A stretch of 64,000 bases of DNA from Actinomycetota bacterium. Lineage in GTDB: Bacteria > Actinomycetota > Thermoleophilia > BMS3ABIN01. The stretch spans positions 84,339 through 148,338 of the forward strand of contig JACRMB010000001.1 in assembly GCA_016235065.1 (NCBI GenBank). The letters run 5' to 3'. Under the pieces are notes generated by a model that was given only the letters and a program-made list of their open reading frames with translations, did no database searches and had not been told where the DNA came from. Shown one piece after another: positions 18,194-26,672 of the stretch. Both the position numbers and the translations under genes were made by a program. Numbering within the stretch: position 1 is the stretch's first letter; each line of letters opens with the position of its first letter.

Positions 18194-19555
18194 CTACCAA
18201 AGTTCGAACTCCATCTCCCCGATAACCACATCTTCACCAGGAGCGGCACCAGCTTCGCGCAGGGCCTCACTGACGCCGAGATGTTCGAGCCGCTCCTGGA
18301 GGAAGCCGACTGCCTCTTCGTTCTCGAAGTCAGTGCGGGCCACGAGGCGCTCGATTATCTTGCCGGTCACCCGGAAGCGGCCTTCCTCCTCCACAACTTC
18401 CCAGTGGTCCTCGGCACCGGGGCGGTAGGTCATATGGCCTTCGGGCTCGGCAGTGATTACCGCAGGCTCCCTCAGCCAGGCCCTCTTAAGCAGGCTGTAT
18501 GCCTGACGCACAAGGTTCTGAGAGCCGGCGCCGGTCGCGGCTGACAGCTTGAGGATCGCCCGCCTGCCGTCCACCTCATCGGGGTCGCCGTCGGCGTCTT
18601 CCAGAAGCCAGGCGAATGCGGGGTCATGGGTGCGGCAGCGGCTGACGATCTCGGCGGCGAGGCGATCGACCAGCTCGCCGGCCTCTTCCTCACCAACAAG
18701 ATCGACCTTGTTCACCACGACCAGCTGCCACTTGGCCGCAAGCTCGGGACTGAAACCGGCGAGCTCGCGATTGATGATCGTGAAATTATCGAGAGGGTCC
18801 TTGCCGTAATATCCGGTTGCATCCACCAGGTGGATCAGCAGCCGCGTCCGCTCGAGATGCACCAGGAACTCATCGCCGAGCCCGACACCATCGCTGGCTC
18901 CCTCCAACAGCCCGGGGATGTCGGCAACGGTGAACTGATTGCGTTCGTCAGGCTCCTCGACGGTACCCAGCATGGGCGCGACCGTTGTAAAAGGATAGTC
19001 CGCCACTTTGGGCTTCGCGTGGGAGATCACCCTCAGCAGGGAAGACTTGCCGGCGTTGGGGAAGCCAAGGAGGCCGGCGTCAGCCAAGAGCTTGAGTTCG
19101 AGGGAAACAGTGAGTTCTTCGCCGGCGAGCCCCAGCTCTGAGAAACGAGGCGCGCGGCGGGTTGATGTGGCGAATCGGGCATTGCCGCGGCCGCCCTCGC
19201 CACCTCGGGCGATGAGGAAGCGCTGCCCGTCTGCCATCAGGTCGGCTAAGAGCTCGCCGTCCTCGTCGATGATCTGAGTGCCTAGCGGTACCAGCACTAC
19301 GGCGTCATCGCCGCGCTTGCCATGCCGGTTGGAACCCTGACCGTGACCGCCGTTGCTGCCGCGAAAATGCCGCTGGCGCTGGAAGAACATCAGGTCACGC
19401 AGACGCAGAGACGCCTCGATGACGACATCGCCGCCATCGCCGCCATCGCCGCCATCCGGCCCGCCCTTGGGCACGAACTTCTCCCGGCGGAAACTGACAC
19501 ACCCCGAGCCGCCCCGGCCAGCCCTGATCTCGATTGTCGCGCGATCATAAAACAA
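18194..19555 (-). CDS. obg: GTPase Obg/CgtA
   Basis: A 453-residue ribosome-assembly and stress GTPase. Three domains are clear: the glycine-rich OBG fold (1-157, with FRGSNGGHGQGSNRHGKRGDD), the G domain with GFPNAGKSSLL, PFTTVAPMLG, DIPGLLEGAS and NKVD, and a C-terminal OCT domain (about 350-430). It follows rplU and rpmA, the conserved L21-L27-Obg trio, but a terminator and a large inverted repeat separate it from rpmA, so it may be partly independent. Confidence 0.97.
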   Translation of the reverse strand: MFYDRATIEIRAGRGGSGCVSFRREKFVPKGGPDGGDGGDGGDVVIEASLRLRDLMFFQRQRHFRGSNGGHGQGSNRHGKRGDDAVVLVPLGTQIIDEDGELLADLMADGQRFLIARGGEGGRGNARFATSTRRAPRFSELGLAGEELTVSLELKLLADAGLLGFPNAGKSSLLRVISHAKPKVADYPFTTVAPMLGTVEEPDERNQFTVADIPGLLEGASDGVGLGDEFLVHLERTRLLIHLVDATGYYGKDPLDNFTIINRELAGFSPELAAKWQLVVVNKVDLVGEEEAGELVDRLAAEIVSRCRTHDPAFAWLLEDADGDPDEVDGRRAILKLSAATGAGSQNLVRQAYSLLKRAWLREPAVITAEPEGHMTYRPGAEDHWEVVEEEGRFRVTGKIIERLVARTDFENEEAVGFLQERLEHLGVSEALREAGAAPGEDVVIGEMEFELW

Positions 19556-19591
19556 ATCTCAGAGTCGCCTTATGTTGTTTTTTAATGACCG

Positions 19592-19668
19592 CAGGATGGG
19601 ATAGGTATTTTCCGCTGTAACGACTGTCGAAGACCTAAGTGGAAGCGGGAAATACCTATCCCATCCTG
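19592..19668. repeat. 24-bp-arm inverted repeat before obg
   Basis: Arms 19592-19615 and 19645-19668 are complementary over 24 bases with a single G-T pair (both carry GGGATAGGTATTT in complementary orientation); the loop is 29 bases. There is no T tract, so it is not a standard terminator. It lies 37-113 bp upstream of the obg start and could be an RNA structure in the obg leader, or a small mobile repeat (REP/MITE-like). Confidence 0.85.
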
Positions 19669-19679
19669 CCGCCCTCAAC

Positions 19680-19705
19680 AAAAAAGCCGCCATAAAGGCG
19701 GCTTA
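19680..19705 (-). terminator. Terminator after rpmA
   Basis: On the minus strand AAGCCGCC, a 5-base loop, GGCGGCTT and a run of six T residues follow the rpmA stop by 33 bp. It would end rplU-rpmA transcripts, with possible read-through into obg. Confidence 0.8.
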
Positions 19706-19737
19706 AAGATACACTATCGATGCGCACGAATGAAATC

Positions 19738-19998
19738 TCAGGCGCCTTCCTCAACCGGAACCACACTGATCGTACGCGAAGCGCCCTGGGCGAAGACCAC
19801 CCGGCCGCTAACCTTGGCGAAGATGGTATCGTCGCCGCCGAGTCCCGCTCCCGGTCCCGGACGGAACCGCGTGCCGCGCTGGCGGACGATGATGGTGCCG
19901 GCCGTGACGACCTGGCCACCGAAGCTCTTGCATCCCAGCCGCTGCGCCGCTGAGTCGCGCCCGTTCCTGCTTGTACCTGCACCTTTTTTATGAGCCAT
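19738..19998 (-). CDS. rpmA: 50S ribosomal protein L27
   Basis: An 86-residue ribosomal protein whose N-terminal arm reaches the peptidyl transferase centre. The sequence starts [16 protein letters not shown] directly, with no Firmicute-type cleavable N-terminal extension. The [20 protein letters not shown] signature is intact. The start follows the rplU stop without spacing. Confidence 0.98.
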   Translation of the reverse strand: MAHKKGAGTSRNGRDSAAQRLGCKSFGGQVVTAGTIIVRQRGTRFRPGPGAGLGGDDTIFAKVSGRVVFAQGASRTISVVPVEEGA

Positions 19999-20466
19999 TT
20001 ATTCCTTCTCCGGCTTCGTTTCTTTTTTAGCTGTCTTGGTTTCGGCCTTGGCTGATTTTGTTTCCGCCTTGGCCTTCGCTGCCTTCGGCTCGGCTTTTGC
20101 AGCCGCTTCAGCTTTCGGAGCGGCCTTCGTCTCAGCCTTCGCCTCGGTCTTCTTCCCGCCCGGACCGGTTATGGTCTGGATGGACACCTTCGAGAGACGG
20201 CTGCGATGGCCCTTTGTGCGCCGGTAGCCGCTCTTGGGCTTGTACTTGAAAACGCGGATCTTCTCGCCAAGCAGGTGCTCTTCCACCTTGGCCTTGACCT
20301 TGGCGCCCTTGAGCTCAGCCGCAGTCACGGCCTTCTGCTCGCCACCCAGGAGGAGCGGAGTCAGTGACAGGGATTTGCCCTCGTCGAGATCGACCCGGTC
20401 TACCAGCAGCTCGTCGCCCTGTGAGACTTTATATTGTTTTCCGCCAAGTTCTATTACCGCGTACAT
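19999..20466 (-). CDS. rplU: 50S ribosomal protein L21 with Ala/Lys-rich tail
   Basis: The L21 core takes residues 1-100 (start MYAVIELGGKQYKV, ending YRRTKGHRSRLSKVSIQTI). A further 50 or so residues are Ala, Lys and Glu only, with repeats such as KAETK and KAEAAAKAEP. Typical L21 is about 103 residues; the tail resembles the Lys/Ala tails of actinobacterial nucleoid proteins and of FolC in this window. It is the first gene of the L21-L27 unit, driven from 20525-20554. Confidence 0.95.
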   Translation of the reverse strand: MYAVIELGGKQYKVSQGDELLVDRVDLDEGKSLSLTPLLLGGEQKAVTAAELKGAKVKAKVEEHLLGEKIRVFKYKPKSGYRRTKGHRSRLSKVSIQTITGPGGKKTEAKAETKAAPKAEAAAKAEPKAAKAKAETKSAKAETKTAKKETKPEKE

Positions 20467-20524
20467 ATGAGTTCCTTAGATTTCTTCAGATTCATGATGA
20501 TTGGCCGGAATTTGAGCCTTTGGG

Positions 20525-20554
20525 ATTATAACAGCGAGGGGATGTTAATGCCAG
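20525..20554 (-). promoter_or_regulatory. Promoter of rplU
   Basis: On the minus strand CTGGCA (20554-20549), an 18-base spacer and TATAAT (20530-20525) give a predicted start near 20518 and a leader of about 50 bases that contains no visible L21-leader structure. Confidence 0.5.
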
Positions 20555-21068
20555 CTTTGGGATTTTCCGCGCTTAGAGACTGAAATGAACAATCGAAATA
20601 GCACGTATCCAGGGTTGGCGCTCCAATGATAGATGACACCTGCAACCCCGGCATATCCAAATGGCAAAGGAATACAGCCTGGAATAATTATGGCCTGCTG
20701 ACGGTATTTATCCCGATCATCTTCCGGAAAAATGAGCTCCAGGAGGCATGTCGAATGATTATGTATAGCGGAAAAACGGTTATCACTATAAAAGCAGATA
20801 GGGTTAGGGAACCAGAATAGAGGTTCAGATATCCCAAGCTGAAGATCGCGAACCATATATGATCGCCTGCTTCCCAGGAAACCGTCAGTGCGGCGGCCAA
20901 AGCAAAGATGATGGCCCAAATCATAAGTTCGTCACTTATTGAAAGTTCAATCGCTTGACCAGATGGTCTTGTCGTGCCCCAAATAAGGAGTATCAAGAAG
21001 GGCAGCGTAGAGAAAACAAGAATGGCGATCGTTGATTTTCTCAGCCCAAGCGAAGACATTCGGATCAA
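20545..21068 (-). pseudogene. Frame-broken small membrane protein gene
   Basis: A minus-strand frame beginning MIRMSSLGLRKSTIAILV has four hydrophobic segments and stops at 20688. Another frame continues in the same style (RQQAIIIPGCIPLPFGYAGV, then a further membrane stretch) to 20545. Joining them around 20700-20735, near FFRK/DDRDKYRQQ, gives a coherent protein of about 172 residues with five membrane segments. A single indel, real or from sequencing, would explain the break. The region is more AT-rich than its neighbours and lies between two essential genes; it looks acquired and decaying. The product is not recognised. Confidence 0.5.
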
Positions 21069-21165
21069 GGCCTCGACTCATAGTGATCCGGCACTTCATC
21101 AATGCCGTTTTGCTGTCCCCACCTGTCGCTAAAATCAAAGCTGCCTGTTAGGAGAAAAACTGCCG

Positions 21166-22944
21166 TCAATGCTCCTCACGGTTGATGCTCCAGTCCTGCC
21201 GCTTGGGAACGTCGACATCATCGCTCTTGTCGCCGGCGCCTGAATCATCACGGCTCGCCGCCAGGCTTTCATCCACTACGGACCCGTAAGCTGCGGTGCG
21301 GCTGACGCTGTCGATGTGTACCTTCTTGTCCTGGCCGACCATCTTGCCGGCACCGGAGATGCTGATGACGTAGCCGTCGATGCGGGCGATGCCGTCCTTA
21401 GTGTTATACATGTGCGGCTCTTCGATGCGCAGGCGAACCTCGTCTCCCTCGGCCACAGGCAGTGAAGCCCTCTGGATTGCCTCGCGGCTCCCTTCGGCTG
21501 ATACCTCGAAGGTATCGATGGGGATGGTGTCCAGCCCCTCGAAACTGAAATATTTCTTGGTCTCTTCCTCGATCTCCTTGAGCTTGGCGCCGCCCTGCCC
21601 GATGAGCATCGCCGCCACCTTGGGGTGCACTTCCACCAGGAAAGCCTCGTTATTGGAGGTCTCCGCCAGGCGTCTGAGCCGCCGCTCGATGTCGAAGGCC
21701 ATGGATTCCTCGGAGATTATGACGCCCTCGCCGTTGCAGGTGGGGCAGGTCTTGGTGAGGATTCCGCGCAGACCTTCGGTGACGTTCTGCCGGGTCATCT
21801 CCACCAGGCCCAGGGGCGACAGCTCGACGATATAGGTCTTGGTGCGGTCGGTCTCCAGTTCCGCGCCCAGCGTGTCCAGCACCTGCTGGCGGTTGCGGGG
21901 CCGGGCCATGTCGATGAAGTCGATGATGATGATGCCGCCGATGTCGCGCAGGCGCAGCTGGCGCACGACTTCCTTGCAGGCCTCGATGTTGGTCTTGACG
22001 ATGGTGTCTTCTAGACGGGTGCGGCCGACGTAACGGCCGGTGTTCACGTCGATGATGGTCAGCGCCTCAGTGAACTCGACGATGAGATAACCACCGCTGG
22101 GCAGATCCACCCGACGGAGCAGCGCCTGCTTGATCTCCTCGTCGACCCCGTAGGTCTCCATGAGTGGCTTGCTGCCCTGGTACATCTCCACCCGCTCGGC
22201 CAGTTTGGGTGAGGTCTTCTTGATGAAGGAGCGGATCTTGTCATATTCCTTCTGCGAATCGACCAGCACCCGCTCGTAGGTGTCGTTGAAGATGTCGCGG
22301 ATGACCTTGAGGGAGACTTCGGCTTCGGAGTAGAGCATCGCCGGCGCCTTGGAGCCCTTGTCGCGGCCCTGGATCGTCTGCCACATCTTCTCCAGGAACT
22401 TGACGTCGTTGAGCAGTTCCTTTTTTGTGACACCTTCGGCGGCGGTGCGGACGATCAGCCCTGCGCCCTTGATCTTTAGTTCCTTGCAGAGTTGCCGCAA
22501 CCGCTGGCGCTCTTCGTCCGGCAGGCGGCGCGAGACTCCCACGCCGTCGCCGCCGGGAACATAGACCATGAAGCGGCCGGGAATGGATAACTGGGTAGTG
22601 AGACGGGCGCCCTTGGTGCCCATGGGGTCCTTGACTATCTGAACGAGGATCTCCTGCCCCGAGCGGAGCATCTGGGTGATCTTCTTGGGGCGCTTGTCTG
22701 GATCTTCGTGGACCATTACTTCCTCCACGTAGAGGAAACCGTTCTTCTCGAGTCCGATGTCGACGAAGGCCGCTTCCATGCCGGGGAGCACGTTCTCGAC
22801 CTTGCCCTTGTAGATGTTGCCCGCCAGGGGCCGGCGGCCCTTCCGTTCTACGTAGATCTCGCAAAGCCGTCCATCCTCAAGTACTGCTACCTTGAGTTCG
22901 TTCGGCTCGGCGCTCACCAAGATCTGCTTGGCGCGACTAGCCAT
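21166..22944 (-). CDS. rng: Ribonuclease E/G family endoribonuclease
   Basis: A 592-residue RNA-processing and decay enzyme. An N-terminal S1-like domain (GRRPLAGNIYKGKVENVLPG) leads into the catalytic core; metal-binding Asp299 (TIIDVNTGRYVG) and Asp342 (IIDFIDMARPRNR) are present, as are the Zn-link cysteines 400 and 403 (CPTC). A C-terminal part with a GGAKLKEIEEETKKYF motif and a TRAM-like fold follows, then a short acidic end. It is shorter than mycobacterial RNase E and lacks the disordered scaffold, so RNase G-like is the best description. It has a long 5' leader. Confidence 0.95.
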   Translation of the reverse strand: MASRAKQILVSAEPNELKVAVLEDGRLCEIYVERKGRRPLAGNIYKGKVENVLPGMEAAFVDIGLEKNGFLYVEEVMVHEDPDKRPKKITQMLRSGQEILVQIVKDPMGTKGARLTTQLSIPGRFMVYVPGGDGVGVSRRLPDEERQRLRQLCKELKIKGAGLIVRTAAEGVTKKELLNDVKFLEKMWQTIQGRDKGSKAPAMLYSEAEVSLKVIRDIFNDTYERVLVDSQKEYDKIRSFIKKTSPKLAERVEMYQGSKPLMETYGVDEEIKQALLRRVDLPSGGYLIVEFTEALTIIDVNTGRYVGRTRLEDTIVKTNIEACKEVVRQLRLRDIGGIIIIDFIDMARPRNRQQVLDTLGAELETDRTKTYIVELSPLGLVEMTRQNVTEGLRGILTKTCPTCNGEGVIISEESMAFDIERRLRRLAETSNNEAFLVEVHPKVAAMLIGQGGAKLKEIEEETKKYFSFEGLDTIPIDTFEVSAEGSREAIQRASLPVAEGDEVRLRIEEPHMYNTKDGIARIDGYVISISGAGKMVGQDKKVHIDSVSRTAAYGSVVDESLAASRDDSGAGDKSDDVDVPKRQDWSINREEH

Positions 22945-23283
22945 GAAAATTCATCTGCCTTTCGTAAAATCATGCGGTCCGGCGGCGCCTTTAGAGGAAT
23001 CGCGCTTCGGCGAGACCCGGCATCTGCCACCGGCCAAAAATTTACAGGAACAAAACTTTGGAAATACACTTCCACAAATCCACCCACGGGAAACTCTTTT
23101 CTCATGAATGCGTGCTTTGGATGAATTTCCGCACGCTGCTTCATGAATCTTCCGTCACGGCCTTTCGGGCCGCCGCGGGGCGAAAAACTTTTCAGGGGTT
23201 GTCCAGCTTGAAGCGCCCCCTCGATTGTCATTATATATTATTTAGCGGAAGCGGCGCCAGAAATCGAGGCTGCCGCAGGGTTT
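22945..23283 (-). promoter_or_regulatory. rng promoter and about 280-base leader
   Basis: TATAAT (minus strand, 23235-23230, in ATATATAATG) is the only strong -10 element in this spacer; no clear -35 accompanies it. It implies a leader of about 280 bases before the rng ATG. RNase E is known to autoregulate through its leader in E. coli; similar control here is a guess. There is no recognised RNA motif. Confidence 0.45.
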
Positions 23284-23985
23284 TTAGCGCCGGCGGCCGT
23301 GGGGGCGTGGCCGCCCTCCCGGTCTGGGAGCCCTTGGCTGCTCTTCCTCGGTCAGCCTGATCTCAGTGCGGACGATGCGCCCGGGTGCCAGCTCGCTGCC
23401 GGCGAATCCGGAAAGAGCCGAGATGATCTCATCGGGCCGGGCTGTGCCTTCCGGGGTCACCTTCATGTCGAAGGTTATCCCGTTGCCGTCATCACGCAGG
23501 TCGATCTTTTCCACATATTTTTTTATGTCGACTTCCTTGTCCCCCTTGGGGCGATGCCGCATCAAAACCAGTTCTCGCTGTGAGTTGTACTTGCCTACGG
23601 CGTCTTCATAGGCCGAAGCCGGCCCGGCGAATTCGATGCGGTAGGCACAGGAATCCACCCGCGCCGCCGCCTTGGCCCGGTCGTAGGTCGGACCGACGGA
23701 TTTGAGTTCGATCCCCTGAGGCAACTCGTGGCTGATCTGCTTGGCCAGCTCCGTGAGCGGCGCCCGGGACTTCAAAGAAAAATCGCAGATCTCGTCCTCG
23801 CCCTCGACGCCCACGCCCAGCGGCATTGCCAGGCTGAGGATCGGCTTGGGCCGCATCCCCTGTGAAAACGCCAGCTCGACGCCGGTACGGCGCAGCGCCC
23901 GCACCAGGCAACTCAGGGTATCCAGGTGGGAGATGAACCGCGCCCGCCCGGTCTTGGAATAACGCATCTGGTAGTTGAAGTTCAT
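23284..23985 (-). CDS. Radical SAM-linked protein, TIGR03936/DUF2344 family
   Basis: A 233-residue protein beginning MNFNYQMRYSKTGRARFISH, with LDTLSCLVRALRRTGVELAF and FSQGMRPKPILSLAMPLGVG, matching the family that always accompanies, or is fused to, TIGR03960 radical SAM proteins. It has no SAM cluster cysteines itself. The C-terminal end is Pro/Arg-rich. It overlaps its partner by 4 bp and is certainly co-translated with it. The reaction is unknown; RNA modification is a frequent suggestion. Confidence 0.9.
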   Translation of the reverse strand: MNFNYQMRYSKTGRARFISHLDTLSCLVRALRRTGVELAFSQGMRPKPILSLAMPLGVGVEGEDEICDFSLKSRAPLTELAKQISHELPQGIELKSVGPTYDRAKAAARVDSCAYRIEFAGPASAYEDAVGKYNSQRELVLMRHRPKGDKEVDIKKYVEKIDLRDDGNGITFDMKVTPEGTARPDEIISALSGFAGSELAPGRIVRTEIRLTEEEQPRAPRPGGRPRPHGRRR

Positions 23986-25751
23986 TGCTTCGCTATCCTC
24001 ATCCCGACGTCATCGACGCAGACGCCACAGTCCTCACAGGAGCCGGTGCGGCAATCCTCAGTGACCTCGCCGCGCTCAGCGCGCTCTTTTTCTTCCAGCA
24101 GGAATTCCTTCGTCACCCGCGAGTCGATGTCATCCCAGGGAAGCTCGGCATCGACGGCAAAAGAACGGGTCGCTTCCTGCTCGACACTGCTACCGGATGC
24201 GGCAAAGGCGGTCTCCCAGGCTTCCAGACTGAACTTCTCGGTCCAGGCGTCGAAGCGGGCCCCGGCACGCCAGGCGGCCTCGATGGCTGCGGCGGTATCG
24301 TCTCCGCCGCGGGCGATAGCGCTCTCCACCAGGCTCGGCTCGAGGTCATGGACGCTTAGCTTGATCTGCTTGCGGGGCATGTTGCGCCGCAGGAATTCGT
24401 GTTTGGCCGCGATCTCAGCGCGGCTGTTCATCCTGTACCACTGGAACGGTGTGTGGGCCTTGGGCACGAAGCTGGCGACGCTGACGTTCACCTGCACCCT
24501 GCCGGCGCTGGCGGCCTCCTGACGGCCGATACGCCTGGCCAGCTCGGCGATCTCGATTATCCCCTGCAGATCTTCCTCGGTCTCAGTGGGCAGGCCGATC
24601 ATGAAATAGAGTTTTACGGTCGTACAGCCGCCGCGGAAGGCTTCGGCGATGGTCTCCTCGATGTCCTGCGCGGTGACCTGCTTGTTGATGGCGTCGCGCA
24701 GGCGCTGGCTGCCAGCCTCCGGCGCAAGGGTGATCGAACCGCGGCGCGACGAGGTCAGCCTCAGCAGCCTGATCGCGTTCGGGTCCACCCGCAGCGAGGG
24801 AAGCGATACGGTCAGCCCAGGTTGCGACTGGGACAGGCTGGTGAGTGCTTCCTGGATGCAGCTGTAATCGGTAGTCGAGAGCGAGCTCAGCGAAGCTTCC
24901 TCGTAGCCGGTGCCTGCTACCATCTCGCCGATGGCGCGAACCACATCTTCCACAGGGCGCTCGCGGACCGGGCGGTACCAGGTGCCGGCCATGCAGAAAC
25001 GGCAACCGCGGGTGCAGCCGCGCATTATCTCCAGGGCGGCGCGGTCATGGATCGCTCCCATGGAAGGAATCACCGGACGCACCGGGATCAGCGAGTAATC
25101 GAGTTCGGCCACCACCGCGCGGGTGACCTGGCGAGGGAAAGCCGGCACGTAGATGCCTTCGATATCCGCGAGCCGCTCGAGAAGTTCGCGGCGCGGCTTA
25201 CCCTTGCCCGCCTTGCAAGCTTCGAGCACCTGGGGGACCACCTGCTCGCCATCGCCGATGAGCATGAAATCAAAGAAGCGGGCGACCGGATGCGGGTTGC
25301 TGGCGCTGGGACCGCCAGCGAATACCAGCGGGTCGCCGTCGCCTCTGTCTTCCCAGTGAAGGGGGACCCCGGCGAGATCGAGCATCTCCAGGATGTTGGT
25401 ATACGTCAGTTCATGCTGCAGCGTGAATCCCCAGAGGTCAGCAGTCGATACCGGCTCCCAGCTTTCCAGGGCGAACAGCGGCACGCTTTCTTCTCTCATA
25501 AGCGCAGAGAGGTCGGGCCAGGGGCAATAGGCGCGCTCGGCCCAGGCGTCGCTGTGATTGTTGATGAGCGAATATATGATCTGCACTGCCTGGTTGGCCG
25601 TGCCGATCTCGTAGACGTCGGGATAGCTGAGGACGATCCGCAGGGAATATTCCTGCTTGACCACGCTGCCGACTTCGCCGCCGATATAGCGGGCGGGTTT
25701 CTCTACCCTCTCGAGGAGGGATTCGATTCTTTTTTCCATTGTCTCCGTCAC
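23982..25751 (-). CDS. Radical SAM protein, TIGR03960 family
   Basis: A 589-residue protein. The N-terminal 200 residues have a B12-binding-like Rossmann domain (VYEIGTANQAVQIIYSLINN), followed by a radical SAM core with the cluster cysteines 246, 250 and 253 in RGCTRGCRFC, and a C-terminal region that ends with a Cys-rich piece (CRTGSCEDCGVCVDD). The start may be GTG 25751 or ATG 25739; neither has a good ribosome site, though GGAG lies just before the latter. The paired gene is downstream. The pair is widespread in Firmicutes and actinobacteria, usually between the rod genes and rng/rplU, as here. Confidence 0.9.
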   Translation of the reverse strand: MTETMEKRIESLLERVEKPARYIGGEVGSVVKQEYSLRIVLSYPDVYEIGTANQAVQIIYSLINNHSDAWAERAYCPWPDLSALMREESVPLFALESWEPVSTADLWGFTLQHELTYTNILEMLDLAGVPLHWEDRGDGDPLVFAGGPSASNPHPVARFFDFMLIGDGEQVVPQVLEACKAGKGKPRRELLERLADIEGIYVPAFPRQVTRAVVAELDYSLIPVRPVIPSMGAIHDRAALEIMRGCTRGCRFCMAGTWYRPVRERPVEDVVRAIGEMVAGTGYEEASLSSLSTTDYSCIQEALTSLSQSQPGLTVSLPSLRVDPNAIRLLRLTSSRRGSITLAPEAGSQRLRDAINKQVTAQDIEETIAEAFRGGCTTVKLYFMIGLPTETEEDLQGIIEIAELARRIGRQEAASAGRVQVNVSVASFVPKAHTPFQWYRMNSRAEIAAKHEFLRRNMPRKQIKLSVHDLEPSLVESAIARGGDDTAAAIEAAWRAGARFDAWTEKFSLEAWETAFAASGSSVEQEATRSFAVDAELPWDDIDSRVTKEFLLEEKERAERGEVTEDCRTGSCEDCGVCVDDVGMRIAKQ

Positions 25752-25784
25752 CAGGATTCGAACCCGGGAGGACCGCGGCGGCCG

Positions 25785-26672
25785 CTATCCCCTGAGCTGT
25801 TTCAGTTTATCTACCAGCGGCGCCAATCGTGATGGCGTTACGCGCACGGAACCGTCGAAATAAGCTTTTGCTGATTCGCCGACGGCGCGGGTGCCGGCCC
25901 AGGCGATGCCGCCCTTGACCACCCATCCGGGACCAGGCATAAAGCTCAGCGCCTGCCTGGCGAAAGCCCTCAGGCCAAAACCGGTGCCTACGACACCAAG
26001 GAGCTCAAGCGCCCGCTCCGAACCGACCGATTCACCATGAGCGGCGGCCATGCGCAGTATCATCCGCGCCTCGTTAAGGGTCATTACCGGCATGTCGGCG
26101 CCGGGGATTATAAAAAGACAGCCCACTACCGCGTTCTGGTTGGCGGTGCGGTGGATCAGCTGGCGGCATACCTCGTCCCTGAGGGCCGGCAGTCTCGCGG
26201 CCAGGGCGACGCCTGAGTCACCAGCGGCATCAGCCACGGCCTCAGCCAGCACATCCGCGGGCGGAATACCTCCGGGGGCCATACCGACGACCCTCCTGGG
26301 ACCCACACCCGGGAAGGAAACCTGCACGCCGGGCGCCTCGGTCAGCACCACGACCACGGGAGCGCCGGCGGCTTCTGCTTCGGCCAGCCTGCTCCCGAAA
26401 GAATCCGAATCCATGTCAGCCGGGGACGACACCAGGATTATCACGTCACCCTCGCCGATCCCGGAGAGCGGCGGCACCTCGGTGCCGGAGGCGGCATCGA
26501 CCAGGCAGGCGGACTGGCTGGCGGATGCGCCGGCGATCAGCGCCTCGTAGACTGCGTCGACGGCATCACGATCCGAGCCCGTCACCAGCAGCCGCGCCGG
26601 GCCGTTACTGAGATCTCGGACCTCACTGAGGGCCGAATAAAGCTTCATCGGTTTAAGCGGCATCCTGGGCAC
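25785..26672 (-). CDS. DUF697-like protein with degenerate GTPase-like N-terminus
   Basis: A 295-residue protein. Residues 20-165 resemble an alpha/beta GTPase-like domain (ARLLVTGSDRDAVDAVYEAL, VVVVLTEAPGV) but have no P-loop or NKxD. The second half is a DUF697-like hydrophobic region (AVVGCLFIIPGADMPVMTLN, FGLRAFARQALSFMPGPGWV). The GTG start at 26672 has AGGAGG 7 bases upstream, inside rodA, so the two genes overlap by 20 bp and are coupled. DUF697 proteins are often membrane-associated and linked to GTPases. Being last in the mre-rod operon suggests a role at the elongation machinery, which is an inference. Confidence 0.75.
   Translation of the reverse strand: MPRMPLKPMKLYSALSEVRDLSNGPARLLVTGSDRDAVDAVYEALIAGASASQSACLVDAASGTEVPPLSGIGEGDVIILVSSPADMDSDSFGSRLAEAEAAGAPVVVVLTEAPGVQVSFPGVGPRRVVGMAPGGIPPADVLAEAVADAAGDSGVALAARLPALRDEVCRQLIHRTANQNAVVGCLFIIPGADMPVMTLNEARMILRMAAAHGESVGSERALELLGVVGTGFGLRAFARQALSFMPGPGWVVKGGIAWAGTRAVGESAKAYFDGSVRVTPSRLAPLVDKLKQLRG

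Noticed and set aside
25741..25800. tRNA-like D- and T-arm sequences (AGCTCAGGGGATAG, GGGTTCGAATCC) on the minus strand
   Set aside because: The acceptor and anticodon stems do not form and the distance between arms is about ten bases too short; the segment overlaps the DUF697 coding end. At most a remnant.
24399..25832. A 477-codon plus-strand open frame opposite the radical SAM gene
   Set aside because: Shadow of GC-rich coding DNA; the minus-strand radical SAM protein is unambiguous.
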